Numbered from the stretch's first letter, positions 36,802 to 46,373 are shown. The stretch is 64,000 nucleotides of DNA from Rosistilla carotiformis (GCF_007753095.1 NZ_CP036348.1:1674001-1738000); one strand, 5' to 3'. Made by a program: numbers and translations. The notes: generated from the letters alone by a model not told the origin.

Positions 36802-37263
36802 ATGTCCAATCCTCACCGACCGGTATCGCCTATTTTTAGCATCGATGTCTCGGCGGAGCCCCCCACAGCGGCAAGCCCTCAGTTCGATGGTGACGAACTG
36901 GTTGTCGAGCTGCTGCGAGAACTTGTGGTCGGCCAACAGAAGCAGAATCAGTTACTCGAACAGATGGCGCAACAGACCGCTGCGATGCAAAAGCAACGGA
37001 CCAATGAACTGCAACAGTGGAAAGATGCCAATCCGTTGCTATCAAAGCACTGTCACCGCGCCGCCGAAACACTCAGCCGCGTGCAGACCCAGTTCCTGGA
37101 AAATCTGACCGTCGAAGTGCTCGACAATGCCGAGCATCTGGTCGATGGCGAATTCATGCTCAACGAGTTTGTCGATCGCTTTGGGCCGCGGATGGCACAC
37201 CTCAACGGAGTGCTGCAAGTCTTGGCCCAATTGGGAACCGGTCAGCCGGCATCGGAAACCTGA
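36802..37263 (+). CDS. Hypothetical coiled-coil protein
   Basis: About 153 aa. N-terminal half has a coiled-coil run (ELLRELVVGQQKQNQLLEQM, residues about 35-70, Gln-rich). The C-terminal half is helical (NLTVEVLDNAEHLVDGEFMLNEFVDRFGPRMAHLNG). No family recognised. ATG 36802 has GGAG about ten bases upstream. Confidence 0.75.
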   Translation: MSNPHRPVSPIFSIDVSAEPPTAASPQFDGDELVVELLRELVVGQQKQNQLLEQMAQQTAAMQKQRTNELQQWKDANPLLSKHCHRAAETLSRVQTQFLENLTVEVLDNAEHLVDGEFMLNEFVDRFGPRMAHLNGVLQVLAQLGTGQPASET

Positions 37264-37320
37264 TCCCGTCTATTAATAGGTAGCCGCATCGCGAGGTCGT
37301 TCCCACGCGGGGGCGACCGA

Positions 37321-37767
37321 TCAGTAATCGATCGGCAGCTTGAACGCCCCTTGCTGCCAAGCTCCTAAAAAATCGGGCATGCTGCCCAACAGATCCCGCC
37401 GCGGAGTGATCTCGCTTCGCTTGAGCCAGAAAATCTCTTCGACCTCGGCTGGGTTGGGAACCGGATCCAAATCGTGGGCCGCTTCGATCAACCACCATCC
37501 CAGTTCGGTCCCCCATCGCGTAACGCTCTCCCAGATCCGTTGGGTGGGGACGATGTCGATCGCCAGTTCTTCTTGCATCTCGCGAACCAAGGCGTCCTGT
37601 TCCGACTCTCCCGCTTCGACGCCGCCGCCAGCGAAACAGACGAATCCCGGCGCGGTGACCGTTTTGCTGCGACGGATCAACAGAAACCGATCTTCGCGTA
37701 AAATGACACCGACGACTCCCATCCCGGTCCGTTGGCGTCGATCGGCACGATCCTTGTTTGTGTCCAT
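37321..37767 (-). CDS. Nudix hydrolase
   Basis: 148 aa with a Nudix box at about residues 47-69 (GGVEAGESEQDALVREMQEE), in which the last Gly of the consensus is Ala (EELAI). Likely hydrolyses a nucleoside diphosphate derivative. Its start (37767) faces the CCA-adding-like gene, whose likely start is only 41 bases away, so the two promoters are back to back. Confidence 0.85.
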   Translation of the reverse strand: MDTNKDRADRRQRTGMGVVGVILREDRFLLIRRSKTVTAPGFVCFAGGGVEAGESEQDALVREMQEELAIDIVPTQRIWESVTRWGTELGWWLIEAAHDLDPVPNPAEVEEIFWLKRSEITPRRDLLGSMPDFLGAWQQGAFKLPIDY

Positions 37768-37808
37768 TGCGTCTTGCTCTTGTTCTCGTGGAATTTTGGA
37801 AACCCGTA

Positions 37809-39125
37809 GTGACCGACTCCGACCAGCCGCTCGACCCTCGCGAACGCTTCGCCCGCAGCGTCGTGCAAAAACTAACCGATGCCGGCCACATCGCCTACTT
37901 CGCCGGCGGCTGTGTCCGCGACCGGATCCTCGGTCTGCGGCCCAAGGATTTTGACGTCGCCACCGACGCCACGCCCGATCGAATTCGCGAACTCTTCGGT
38001 CGACGGCGAACGCTGGCGATCGGGGCGGCCTTTGGAGTGGTCAGTGTATTGGGTCGCAAAGGTGCCGGGGAAGACCCGATCGAAGTCGCGACCTTCCGCA
38101 GCGATGGCGATTACAGCGACGGCCGTCGCCCCGATTCGGTGGTTTTCAGTTCTCCCGAACACGATGCCCAACGACGCGACTTTACGATCAACGGCCTGTT
38201 CTACGATCCGATCGCCGGCCGAGTGATCGATTTCGTCGACGGACGCAGCGATCTCCAGGCGGGTGTGTTGCGGGCGATCGGCGATCCCGACGCGCGGATC
38301 TGCGAAGACAAGTTGCGGATGCTGCGAGCCGTCCGGATGGCGACGGTATTCGGATTTGAGATCGAATCGGCAACCCGCGACGCGCTCCATCGTCATGCCG
38401 CCGAAATCGATGTCGTCAGCAACGAACGGGTCGGCGCCGAGATGCGGCGTCTGTTAGCCGCGACCGCCGCTTTCGATGGGCTCGCGACGCTCCGCGAGAC
38501 TCGGATCAGCGACGTCGTCTTTCCCCAGTTGGCTGAAATCTGGGAGGCGGCGATTCCTCAAGCCGATCTGCCAGCGCAGTTCTCCTTCCCCGCAGCAACC
38601 GGCGCCGTGCTGCTGTCGAAACTATTGGGGGCGCGGCGCGAGTGTGACTTCGTCTCGGGATTGATCGTTTGCCTGTTGGCGATCCAGTGGAGCGGTGGTG
38701 ATTCGGGCAATGCGCTCCGTCGAATCGCCGACTTGTGGCGATTGTCGAACGAAGAGACGGCGCGGGCTGCGTTTGCTTTAGAGAGTTTGTCGACGGTGCT
38801 GCAAGCCGATCGCCAGCCCTGGTCGATCGTGCAGCCAGTCCTCGCGGCTCGCTACGCTGGCGATGCGGTCACGCTTGCCGAAACCGTGACCCGCGCGATG
38901 GACCTGCCGGGCGAAGCGGTCGCCGTCGCGCGACAGCGACTCGGCTGGGATCGCGCCCGACTCGATCCGCCTGCGCTCCTCAGTGGCAACACACTGCAGA
39001 AACTGGGGCTCACCCCGGGCCCAGGATTTCGCGAGATCCTACAAGACGTGCGGGCTCGCCAACTGGACGGTGAATTAAACGATGCGGAAGTGGCAACCGG
39101 ATATGTTCGCCAAACTTACTTTTAG
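37809..39125 (+). CDS. CCA-adding / poly(A) polymerase family nucleotidyltransferase
   Basis: About 438 aa. Head domain: YFAGGCVRDRILGLRPKDFDVAT (the DxD metal pair in KDFDVATD), IEVATFRSDGDYSDGRRPDS and QRRDFTINGLFYDP; neck: EDKLRMLRAVRMATVFGF and EIDVVSNERVG. The family adds CCA to tRNA 3' ends or A tails; the sequence alone does not settle which. The frame is open from 37758, but GTG 37809, with GGA eight bases upstream, begins the conserved part and avoids overlapping the Nudix gene. Confidence 0.85.
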   Translation: MTDSDQPLDPRERFARSVVQKLTDAGHIAYFAGGCVRDRILGLRPKDFDVATDATPDRIRELFGRRRTLAIGAAFGVVSVLGRKGAGEDPIEVATFRSDGDYSDGRRPDSVVFSSPEHDAQRRDFTINGLFYDPIAGRVIDFVDGRSDLQAGVLRAIGDPDARICEDKLRMLRAVRMATVFGFEIESATRDALHRHAAEIDVVSNERVGAEMRRLLAATAAFDGLATLRETRISDVVFPQLAEIWEAAIPQADLPAQFSFPAATGAVLLSKLLGARRECDFVSGLIVCLLAIQWSGGDSGNALRRIADLWRLSNEETARAAFALESLSTVLQADRQPWSIVQPVLAARYAGDAVTLAETVTRAMDLPGEAVAVARQRLGWDRARLDPPALLSGNTLQKLGLTPGPGFREILQDVRARQLDGELNDAEVATGYVRQTYF

Positions 39126-39306
39126 GTCGGCGATAGCGCGCGTTTCCGGTGAGGCCCGTGCTGGGAAAGCGTTTTTCGCGACTATGTAAATCAGCAGGCG
39201 TGCGGTCGCCTGTCGGTGGGGGGGCAAGTCGGAACACGGATTTTCCCAGCGCGTCGATGCGTTTCGGAAAATTTGAAAGCTGACAATACCGTCGTGATTT
39301 GCTGGC

Positions 39307-39312
39307 TATAAT
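39307..39312 (+). promoter_or_regulatory. Possible -10 box of the gene at 39372
   Basis: Perfect TATAAT about 60 bases upstream of the ATG, but no good -35 at the normal distance (the nearest candidate, CTGACA at 39280-39285, is 21 bases away). Confidence 0.35.
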
Positions 39313-39371
39313 CGACAACCCGCAAGTAAAATCTTCCCGCCACCCTCTCTTAACCCACCTGGAAATACGCC

Positions 39372-40718
39372 ATGCGTCGATTCTCTCTCCTCCGCAGCCA
39401 TGCGCTGCTGCTCGCGTTCGCTCTTCCTCTCCTCGTCTCCAACGCTCCACTGCACGCCGCCGAAGCTTATGCCTTGAGCGTCGCTGCCGATCGCGACGAC
39501 GCGATCTACGATTCGGGCGAAGCCGCTGCATTTGTGATCTCGGTGAAGCAGGGGGATCAACCGGCGACCGATGGGAAGCTGACCTATGTGGTCGACGATT
39601 TTTTGCGGAGCGGCAAAAGCGGAGGTTATCCCGAAGGAGAGGTTTCGCTCGATGGGAAGCCAATTCGCGTCGCGGTGACATCGGACCAACCGAATGTCTT
39701 GCGATGCCAAGTCACCTTCACACCGGCCGAGGGCAAGCCGATTCGCAGGATGGCGGGACTCGCGTTTTCGCCGACCGAGATCCAACCGAGCATGCCGGTC
39801 CCCGATGACTTCGACGCCTTCTGGGCCGAGCAGAAACGCCAACTAGCCGAAGTCGAGATCACGCCGACGCTGACCCCCGTCGCCTACAGGGACGAACAAA
39901 TCGCATGCTTTGACGTTCAAGTTCCCTGCTTGGGCGGCGCTCCCGTATCGGGATATTTTGCCAAGCCAGAAGCGGCGGAAGCGAAGAGCTTGCCAGCGAT
40001 TTTGTGGGTTCATGGCGCGGGCGTGCGAAGCTCGTCGCTCGCCAACGCAATCAAAGGTGCCAACGCGGGGATGCTGTCGATGGACATCAACGCGCACGGA
40101 ATTCCCAACGGCAAGCCCGCTGAATTCTACGCTCAACAGAGTGGCGGCCCGCTGAATAACTATCGTTATGCCGGCCGCGACAGCCGCGAGACAAGCTATT
40201 TCCGTGGGATGTTTTTGCGACTGGTTCGCGCGATCGACTTCCTGACGATGCAACCGGAATGGAACGGACGTGAAGTGATCGTGATCGGTCACAGCCAAGG
40301 GGGCGGCCAAGCATTGGTCGCTGGCGGATTGGATCCGCGTGTCACCTTGATCGCGACCGGCGTCCCGGCGATCTGCGATCACACCGGAAACGTCGCCGGC
40401 CGCGTCAACGGCTGGCCGAAACTGGTTCCCAACGGGCCCGATGGAAAGCCCGAACCGGCGGCACTGGAAGCGTCGCGCTACGTCGACTCGGTCAACTTCG
40501 CCTCGCGATGCAAGGCCGACGCGATCATGAGCGTCGGTTTTGTCGATGTCACCTGTCCGCCGACTAGCTGTTACGCCGCGTACAACGCGTTGTTGGGCGA
40601 GAAGACGATGATCAATGAACCTTTGATGGGACACAACGCGCCGGCTCATATCCAGAAAGCGTTCTTCGATCGCGTGCTTGAGCACGTCGAACAAAGTCAA
40701 CCCGCAGCGGCCAAGTAG
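39372..40718 (+). CDS. Exported acetyl xylan esterase-family hydrolase (AXE1-like)
   Basis: 448 aa with signal peptide (about 1-30). N-terminal beta region, then PMPVPDDFDAFWAEQKRQL and an alpha/beta-hydrolase fold resembling the AXE1/cephalosporin C deacetylase family: nucleophile Ser in IVIGHSQGGGQAL, acidic residue in SVGFVDVTCPP, His in MGHNAP. It should remove acetyl groups from plant or algal polysaccharides. Followed by convergent sialidase-like and divergent pectate-lyase-like genes, which suggests a polysaccharide-use locus. Confidence 0.88.
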   Translation: MRRFSLLRSHALLLAFALPLLVSNAPLHAAEAYALSVAADRDDAIYDSGEAAAFVISVKQGDQPATDGKLTYVVDDFLRSGKSGGYPEGEVSLDGKPIRVAVTSDQPNVLRCQVTFTPAEGKPIRRMAGLAFSPTEIQPSMPVPDDFDAFWAEQKRQLAEVEITPTLTPVAYRDEQIACFDVQVPCLGGAPVSGYFAKPEAAEAKSLPAILWVHGAGVRSSSLANAIKGANAGMLSMDINAHGIPNGKPAEFYAQQSGGPLNNYRYAGRDSRETSYFRGMFLRLVRAIDFLTMQPEWNGREVIVIGHSQGGGQALVAGGLDPRVTLIATGVPAICDHTGNVAGRVNGWPKLVPNGPDGKPEPAALEASRYVDSVNFASRCKADAIMSVGFVDVTCPPTSCYAAYNALLGEKTMINEPLMGHNAPAHIQKAFFDRVLEHVEQSQPAAAK

Positions 40719-40777
40719 ACCGCCGCAGGAATTGGAGCGATCGTCTGTCGTTTACCACCAATCCCGTTCAACGAAGC

Positions 40778-40846
40778 GTAGTGGACGAGGTTACGAGTCC
40801 TTTTGCATCAGGCCAAATCGCTGGGACTCGTAACCTCGTCCACTAC
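40778..40846. repeat. Perfect 23-base inverted repeat
   Basis: Arms 40778-40800 and 40824-40846 are perfect reverse complements with a 23-base spacer. It lies between the convergent AXE1-like gene and sialidase-like gene. The arm word starts GTAGTGGACGAGG and ends ACGAGTCC. I recall it as a recurring intergenic sequence in related genomes, from memory only. It may also work as a two-way terminator. Confidence 0.7.
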
Positions 40847-40902
40847 ATCCCGCCGCTAATTCTTTCGACGGTCCGAGGCTCCTTCGTTGAACGGTATTGC
40901 GT

Positions 40903-42168
40903 TTACCACAGCGGCAGACGATTGGGACGGGACCAACGGATACGAGCCAGCAGCACATCGCCGCGGTATCCATCCCTTGGCATCCATTCCCCGACCGTGA
41001 TCCACGATTCGTCGGGGCTGGCGTGGGTGACGTGGAAGTTGCCCATCAAGGCAACTTGATTGGGTTCGTTCACTCCATCGCCGACCAGCGGCAATGCGAC
41101 TTGTTCGGTCTCTCGGATCAAGCATTGTCGCTCCACATCGACCTGTGCGACCCACAGAGGTGAACGCCAACGCATGACGTTTGTGTTGGAAGCGTCCTCA
41201 CGCGTGTAGACCAGAAACAGCCCGTCGCTGTGTGTCAGCCAGTGTTGTTGCGTTGTCGACATTCCGATCGGTGTGCCGTCTTCCCATGCCCACGCCTTTT
41301 TAGGCGACCAGTTCAGCCCGTCGTCGCTGCTGCTGACATATCCGCGATTGTCTTCGGCGCGGATCGTCATCCAGAACTTGCCATCAAACTCGGTCACGCT
41401 TGGTTCCAGCAATCCGCGGCCGTGGCGGTTCTCCAGCGGCGGGCCGACTTCACGCATCGTCAGTTGGTCGCCGTCGTAAGCTGCGTGGACACCCGCGACC
41501 ATCCGGTTCTTCTCTCCGGGCCCAAAGGTGAACGACATCTGCACGTCGCCATTGGGCAACACGACGCGTTGACCACATCCATTGGAGTAGATGGAGGTGT
41601 TGCGTGGATCTTCCCACTGGAGGATCTTCCGCGGCGACCAAGTGCCATCGGCGGCGCGGGTGGCATAAACGGGATAGCGCGACAACTGTTCGTTCCGAGC
41701 AAAATATTTGCCTTTATAAAAGACGACGTGCCCCAGGGCGAGGACCGAATTCGATTGGGGGTGGTACTGCGGAACGACGTCGCAGACCGCAGCTTTCAAG
41801 TCGTCGCTACGGCCCGGGATCGGATCGCGTCCCAACGCCGGAATCGGTTCGGGATCGCTCCACGTCTTCCCCAGATCAGTCGACGTCGACCAACAGACAG
41901 GGCCGAAATAGTCTGACCCGCCGATCTCTTGAATCGTCATCAGCGCGATCGGTTTGCCATCGGGGCCCGGCATCATGCAGGCTCGCGGATGAAACCAAGT
42001 CGCTCCCTTGCCATCGCGATTTTCCCACAGCGTTTGCTTGGAGATCGAAGCGATCAGCGGTTCGTCGGCGCGGGCAAGCGTCGCCAAGTTCGCTCCCACG
42101 CAAATTGCGATTATGATGGCGATCCGCAGGTGGTGCTTCGGGTTAACGGATAAACTTGCGGTAGACAT
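40903..42168 (-). CDS. Exported sialidase-like (BNR repeat) glycosidase
   Basis: About 421 aa with signal peptide (to about residue 35). Asp-box (BNR) motifs STSTDLGKTW and SSDDGLNW are present, in a six-bladed propeller pattern with GRGLLEPSVTEFDGKFWMTIRAEDN. Such proteins are sialidases or unrelated exo-glycosidases with the same fold; the exact specificity is not visible. ATG 42168 with GAGGAATTC upstream. Divergent from the pectate-lyase-like gene, start codons 58 bases apart. Confidence 0.8.
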   Translation of the reverse strand: MSTASLSVNPKHHLRIAIIIAICVGANLATLARADEPLIASISKQTLWENRDGKGATWFHPRACMMPGPDGKPIALMTIQEIGGSDYFGPVCWSTSTDLGKTWSDPEPIPALGRDPIPGRSDDLKAAVCDVVPQYHPQSNSVLALGHVVFYKGKYFARNEQLSRYPVYATRAADGTWSPRKILQWEDPRNTSIYSNGCGQRVVLPNGDVQMSFTFGPGEKNRMVAGVHAAYDGDQLTMREVGPPLENRHGRGLLEPSVTEFDGKFWMTIRAEDNRGYVSSSDDGLNWSPKKAWAWEDGTPIGMSTTQQHWLTHSDGLFLVYTREDASNTNVMRWRSPLWVAQVDVERQCLIRETEQVALPLVGDGVNEPNQVALMGNFHVTHASPDESWITVGEWMPRDGYRGDVLLARIRWSRPNRLPLW

Positions 42169-42226
42169 CGTGAATTCCTCATAGTTGTTTTGGTCGTCGG
42201 CAATCCATCGTTGGACGTTTTTAGTT

Positions 42227-43717
42227 ATGGCAACATTGTATCGAATGATTTGGGACCGAAGGTTTTCTCGCGGCTCGTTGGCTTGGGGCCTCGTGGTGGT
42301 AATCGCGATTGCTGCCACACCGATTGCGCGGGTCGATGGCGACGAACCGCCGACGCGCGAACAGGCGGTGGCGGCGATGCATCGCGCCGTGAAGTTCTTT
42401 CGCGATCGCGCATCGGCAGGGGGCGGGTATGTGTTTCGTTTGAGCGAGGATCTTTCGCTGCGAGAAGGCGAAGGCAAGGTTGGCGATTCGACAGCATGGA
42501 TCGAACCTCCAGCAACGCCCGCGGTGGGGTTGGCCTATCTGAACGCGTACCGTTTGACCAACGATCCAATCTTGTTGGACGCGGCGCAGCAAACCGCAAC
42601 GGCTTTGATCAACGGGCAATTGGTTTCCGGCGGTTGGGGCGAACAGATCGAATTTGCACCGCGCGATCGGGCTCGGTACGCGTATCGCGTCGATTCGATG
42701 GAGGTTGGCAAGCGACGCAATACGAGCACGCTGGACGATAATAAAACGCAGTCCTCGTTGCGATTTTTGATGCAGTTGGATAGCGAGCTGGAATTTCGCG
42801 ATGCCAAGCTGCATGAAGCGGCTCGATACGGATTGGACCGCGTCTTGGCAGCTCAATACCGCAACGGAGCTTGGCCGCAGCGATTCGATGGTCCCAACGA
42901 TCAGGCCGAGGTTCCTGTCGTTAAGGCGAGCTTTCCAGAGCAGTCGCCGAAGACGTTTCCCAAACAGAAATACGATTCGTTTTATACGCTCAACGACAAC
43001 ACCCATTGCGACGTGATCGCCACGATGCTGGAAGCTTGGGACACTTACCAAGATTCACGCTACCAAGAGGCAGCGGTGCGCGGCGGCGACTTTTTGCTGT
43101 TGGCTCAGCTGCCGCAACCTCAGCCGGGTTGGGCGCAACAGTATGACTACCAGATGCATCCGGTATGGGCTCGGAAGTTCGAGCCGCCATCGATCTCCGG
43201 GGGCGAGTCGCAGGGAGCGATGCAGATGTTGTTGCACATGTACCGCCGGACCGGGGACCCGCGTTATCTGGAGGCCGTGCGGACCGCCCTCCCCTACTTC
43301 AAACAATCGCTGCGAGACGATGGGCAATTGCCGCGATTTTTGGAACTGCAAACCAATCGTCCGTTGTATCTGACCCGCAAATACGCGTTGACGTACGACG
43401 ATAACGATCTGCCAACGCACTATGGATTTGTCGTGAAGTCAAAACTGGATTCGATCGAACGGGAACTTCGCAAGGTCGAATCGCTCCCCGCGGATCAGCT
43501 TTGGCGTCCCGGTAAAAGGAAAACGCCGAAGATGAGTGATGCGTTGGCGAAGGCGGCATCCCAACGGATCGAATCGCTGGACCAACGTGGAGCTTGGGTG
43601 GAGAAGGGGGAATTAAAAACGCACGCCAAGACACCTGGAGGGCGGGTCATTTCGAGTGCAACGTTTATCAAGAACTTAAATGTGTTAGCGGAATATGTCG
43701 CCGCGACCAATCGCTAG
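42227..43717 (+). CDS. Exported pectate-lyase-like (PL10-type) protein
   Basis: About 496 aa. Signal or anchor segment near the N-terminus (SLAWGLVVVIAIAATPIARV), then an alpha/alpha-toroid pattern like family 10 pectate lyases (VGLAYLNAYRLTNDPILLDAAQ, FYTLNDNTHCDVIATMLEAWD, GEQIEFAPRDRARYAY). Planctomycete genomes often encode such proteins. ATG 42227 is preferred over the TTG at 42185; a third start at 42245 is possible. Divergent from the sialidase-like gene. Confidence 0.75.
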   Translation: MATLYRMIWDRRFSRGSLAWGLVVVIAIAATPIARVDGDEPPTREQAVAAMHRAVKFFRDRASAGGGYVFRLSEDLSLREGEGKVGDSTAWIEPPATPAVGLAYLNAYRLTNDPILLDAAQQTATALINGQLVSGGWGEQIEFAPRDRARYAYRVDSMEVGKRRNTSTLDDNKTQSSLRFLMQLDSELEFRDAKLHEAARYGLDRVLAAQYRNGAWPQRFDGPNDQAEVPVVKASFPEQSPKTFPKQKYDSFYTLNDNTHCDVIATMLEAWDTYQDSRYQEAAVRGGDFLLLAQLPQPQPGWAQQYDYQMHPVWARKFEPPSISGGESQGAMQMLLHMYRRTGDPRYLEAVRTALPYFKQSLRDDGQLPRFLELQTNRPLYLTRKYALTYDDNDLPTHYGFVVKSKLDSIERELRKVESLPADQLWRPGKRKTPKMSDALAKAASQRIESLDQRGAWVEKGELKTHAKTPGGRVISSATFIKNLNVLAEYVAATNR

Positions 43718-43798
43718 GTTCCCACGCGGTATCGATGGTTTGTTATAACGTCGGCCGACCTGGTCTGTTCCTCTGCTCTCTTGCAACGTGAAGAAACA

Positions 43799-44461
43799 AT
43801 GCCCGACGCTTCCGAACCGATCGATCCTTATCACAAGTGGCTGGGAATTCCCAAGTCGCAACAGCCGCCGACGCACTACCGATTGCTGGGGATCGAGCCG
43901 TTTGAAGGCAATCCCGAAGTGATCGACGCTGCCGCCAGTCGCCAGGTCGCTTATCTTCATCAACTGACCTCCGGGCCTCATCGCCGCTTGACGCAGAAGT
44001 TGATGAACGAGATCGCTCAGGCGCGTCGCGTGCTGATGGACGATGCGTCGCGGGAGAAGTACGACGCGCAGCTGCGCGAGCGATCGGGGGAGAAGCCTGC
44101 GTCCCCCAAGCCAAAAAACAAGATCGACTTTGGTACTTTCCCCGCGATCGACTTTGGTGAAAAGACGCCCAGGAAGTCAGCGAATGCGGGATCCGTCGCG
44201 GTTGTCCGTGGGCCCACCGGGGAAGAACCCGCGGCCATTGCGGCTCAGTCGGAATCCCCGCCACCACGGCGCGGAAGATCAAAAAAAGCTTGGTGGCAGA
44301 AGAATGACTGGCGAATCCATCTGGGGATCTCCGCCATTACCGTCGTGATCTTCGTCGTCTATCTACTGTTCTGGGGCCCTGGATCGAACGAGCGGTTTGT
44401 TCCCGAGGGGAACTTTGAACAACCCAAGATCCAGAACTTCGACGACAAGTTTACCGATTAA
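43799..44461 (+). CDS. J-like-domain membrane protein
   Basis: About 220 aa. The N-terminal region (DPYHKWLGIPKSQQPPTHYR, then LLGIEPFEGNPEVIDAAASRQ and ARRVLMDDASREKYDAQLR) is the J-domain-like module frequent in planctomycete proteins; it lacks the HPD tripeptide, so DnaK stimulation is unlikely. Then a Pro/Ser-rich linker and one transmembrane segment (ISAITVVIFVVYLLFWG) near residue 190. ATG 43799 rather than the TTG at 43781. Confidence 0.8.
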   Translation: MPDASEPIDPYHKWLGIPKSQQPPTHYRLLGIEPFEGNPEVIDAAASRQVAYLHQLTSGPHRRLTQKLMNEIAQARRVLMDDASREKYDAQLRERSGEKPASPKPKNKIDFGTFPAIDFGEKTPRKSANAGSVAVVRGPTGEEPAAIAAQSESPPPRRGRSKKAWWQKNDWRIHLGISAITVVIFVVYLLFWGPGSNERFVPEGNFEQPKIQNFDDKFTD

Positions 44462-44504
44462 CGCGACGACAATATTGCCGCCGCGTCGTTAAGTGTCGCT
44501 TGTT

Positions 44505-45431
44505 CTATTTGAGCTTCAATTGATCGATCGAGCGGGCAGCGACGGAGGTCTTCGTTTCGATCAGCGTCTCGTTCAAGCGAGCGCGATATTCCATCATGCT
44601 CTCGGCTCCTTCGAATCCGACGACGGTCTCGTCCCAGTCCAATTGTTTGCTGAGCACGCGGCCAGCATCAATGTCGAACTTGATCGTGCCGTTGCTCAAT
44701 TGCTGAACGACTTGCGACTTGACTTTGGCATCGTGGATCGGGGTGATCGGTTGCGATTGGACTGTGATCGTCGCCACGCCGGTTTGCACTTTGGTGAGTG
44801 TATAGAGCTCGCGCACGTCGATCCGCTTGACTTCACCACCGGCGAGCCGCGCGTGCGTTTGCCGCGGCACGGCCCATGTGGCGCCAACTTTGATTGGCTT
44901 CGGTGGCAGCGGCAGGGTTAATCCACCCATGCCCAAATTAGCTTTGGTTCCGGCGTGACTCTCGCGTTCTTTTTCCTGTCCCTGCCCGTTGATGCTGACC
45001 GTGGTCAACGGTTTGCCCAGCGTCGCTTTGACCGATTCGAATTGGTAGGGTGGTTCCTCGCCCGACTTGCTGTCCCAGCGGATTTCATCAGCGTCGCCGA
45101 TCTTTTGACTCAGTTCGGTATCTTGAACCATGTGAACAAAGGTCATTTGCCCCGTCGCTGAATCGACCGATTCGACATTCCAGACCTTGGTGCTGAGGCT
45201 GCGAACGTTGGTCAATTCGTCTTTCCCGCGAATCCGTGTCTTTGTTTTGGCGACATGCGTCACTTGATACTGCAGCGTTTCGCCAGCTTTTAATTGGTAG
45301 TGCAACAGATAAGCTGGCTCGGCTTGGACCGCGGGGCTCGCGTTGTCGGTCGGCTGGGCACCAGCAGATCCAACAAGCACGGCCAACAACAACGTCATTG
45401 GGAGGCTGGCGAAAACGGTGATTCGAGTCAT
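44505..45431 (-). CDS. Exported hypothetical protein
   Basis: About 308 aa with signal peptide (TRITVFASLPMTLLLAVLVGSAGA). All-beta pattern with AYLLHYQLKAGETLQYQVTH, LNVESVDSATGQMTF-like strands and KVGATWAVPRQTH. It resembles the exported 'DUF6263-type' planctomycete proteins, but I am not sure. ATG 45431 with AAGGA at 45440-45444 upstream. Convergent with the J-like gene. Confidence 0.75.
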   Translation of the reverse strand: MTRITVFASLPMTLLLAVLVGSAGAQPTDNASPAVQAEPAYLLHYQLKAGETLQYQVTHVAKTKTRIRGKDELTNVRSLSTKVWNVESVDSATGQMTFVHMVQDTELSQKIGDADEIRWDSKSGEEPPYQFESVKATLGKPLTTVSINGQGQEKERESHAGTKANLGMGGLTLPLPPKPIKVGATWAVPRQTHARLAGGEVKRIDVRELYTLTKVQTGVATITVQSQPITPIHDAKVKSQVVQQLSNGTIKFDIDAGRVLSKQLDWDETVVGFEGAESMMEYRARLNETLIETKTSVAARSIDQLKLK

Positions 45432-45878
45432 GAGTGCGGTCCTTGCAAAACAATCGAGGCGGGGAGAAACATCCAATGTTTTCGAAGCCCAGCATGTCAA
45501 AAACGCCCCATTCGGGCAACCCGAATCTTGACCGCGCGTCGAAGACGGTCGTCCCTCTCGATGCCTGATCGCTGCGGCGCGCAGTTTTCCATCGCGCACG
45601 AACGCAGTTGCCCACGTGCAATATTCCCGAACGAGCCATCGGTCGATTGGCGACCGAATGTCGTTTGTACGTTTCAGGCGGCGGGGGACGCTTGGGGCAA
45701 AGTGGCTTGCGGAATCATCGAAAACTTGGCTGCCGCATGTTCGGGCCGCCTATTGCACCGGACGTGCGGGGCGCGGTTCAATACGGTCGGCTAGCGATCG
45801 CAGCCACCGGTATCTGCCTGGCCGTAGTGCCGGTGAACGATCTTCCATTCCCATCCAAAGCGATCCCTAGGGAGTCCG
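45432..45878. other. Divergent intergenic region before the QueD-PKS operon
   Basis: 447 bases. Plus-strand frames such as 45608-45991 overlap the QueD start and show no recognisable protein. No clear promoter was picked out. Confidence 0.5.
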
Positions 45879-46373
45879 ATGACGGCAACTGCAAGTTACC
45901 GAGTCGAAGTCTGCAAAGAGGCGTTTGTCTTTTCGGCGGCTCATTTCATTACGTTTGCTGGCGACATCTGCGAACGACTGCACGGCCATAACTATGGTGT
46001 GAAAGTTGCCGTCGAAGGGCCTTTGGATGCCAATCAGTATGTCGTCGACTTCATCGCGCTCCGCGACGCGGTGTTGCACGAGACGATGCAGCTGGACCAT
46101 CATGTGCTGCTGCCGCGCGATCATGCGGAGATCAGCGTCCGCGAGGAACAAGGGGAAATCGTGGCCCGATTCCGGGAGCGGCGGTGGGTCTTCCCGAAAG
46201 AGGATTGCATCGTGCTGCCGGTGGTCAATACAACCGCGGAAGAATTGGCGCGGGTGATCGCCCAGCGCGTTTGCGAGCAGACACGGTCGAAGTTTGGGAA
46301 TGCGATTAGCATGATCGAAGTCGGCGTCGACGAGAATCACGGCCAGTGGGGAGTTTGTCGATTGCCATGGTAA
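45879..46373 (+). CDS. 6-pyruvoyltetrahydropterin synthase / QueD-family protein
   Basis: 164 aa. Zinc-binding and active-site pattern of the T-fold family: FSAAHFI, CERLHGHNYGVKV (Cys-x3-His-Gly-His), LDHHVLL and, at the end, VGVDENHGQWGV. It also has an inserted stretch of about 35 residues (EISVREEQGEIVARFRERRW) between the LDHH and TTAEELARVI helices. Family members make 6-carboxy-tetrahydropterin (queuosine) or tetrahydropterins. RBS GGGAG before ATG 45879. The methyltransferase gene overlaps its end by 7 bases, so it heads the type III PKS operon. Confidence 0.88.
   Translation: MTATASYRVEVCKEAFVFSAAHFITFAGDICERLHGHNYGVKVAVEGPLDANQYVVDFIALRDAVLHETMQLDHHVLLPRDHAEISVREEQGEIVARFRERRWVFPKEDCIVLPVVNTTAEELARVIAQRVCEQTRSKFGNAISMIEVGVDENHGQWGVCRLPW

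Noticed and set aside
45608-45991. Frame of 127 codons overlapping the QueD start
   Set aside because: Arg/Cys/Gly-rich, no family, and it overlaps a well-supported gene; treated as a shadow frame.
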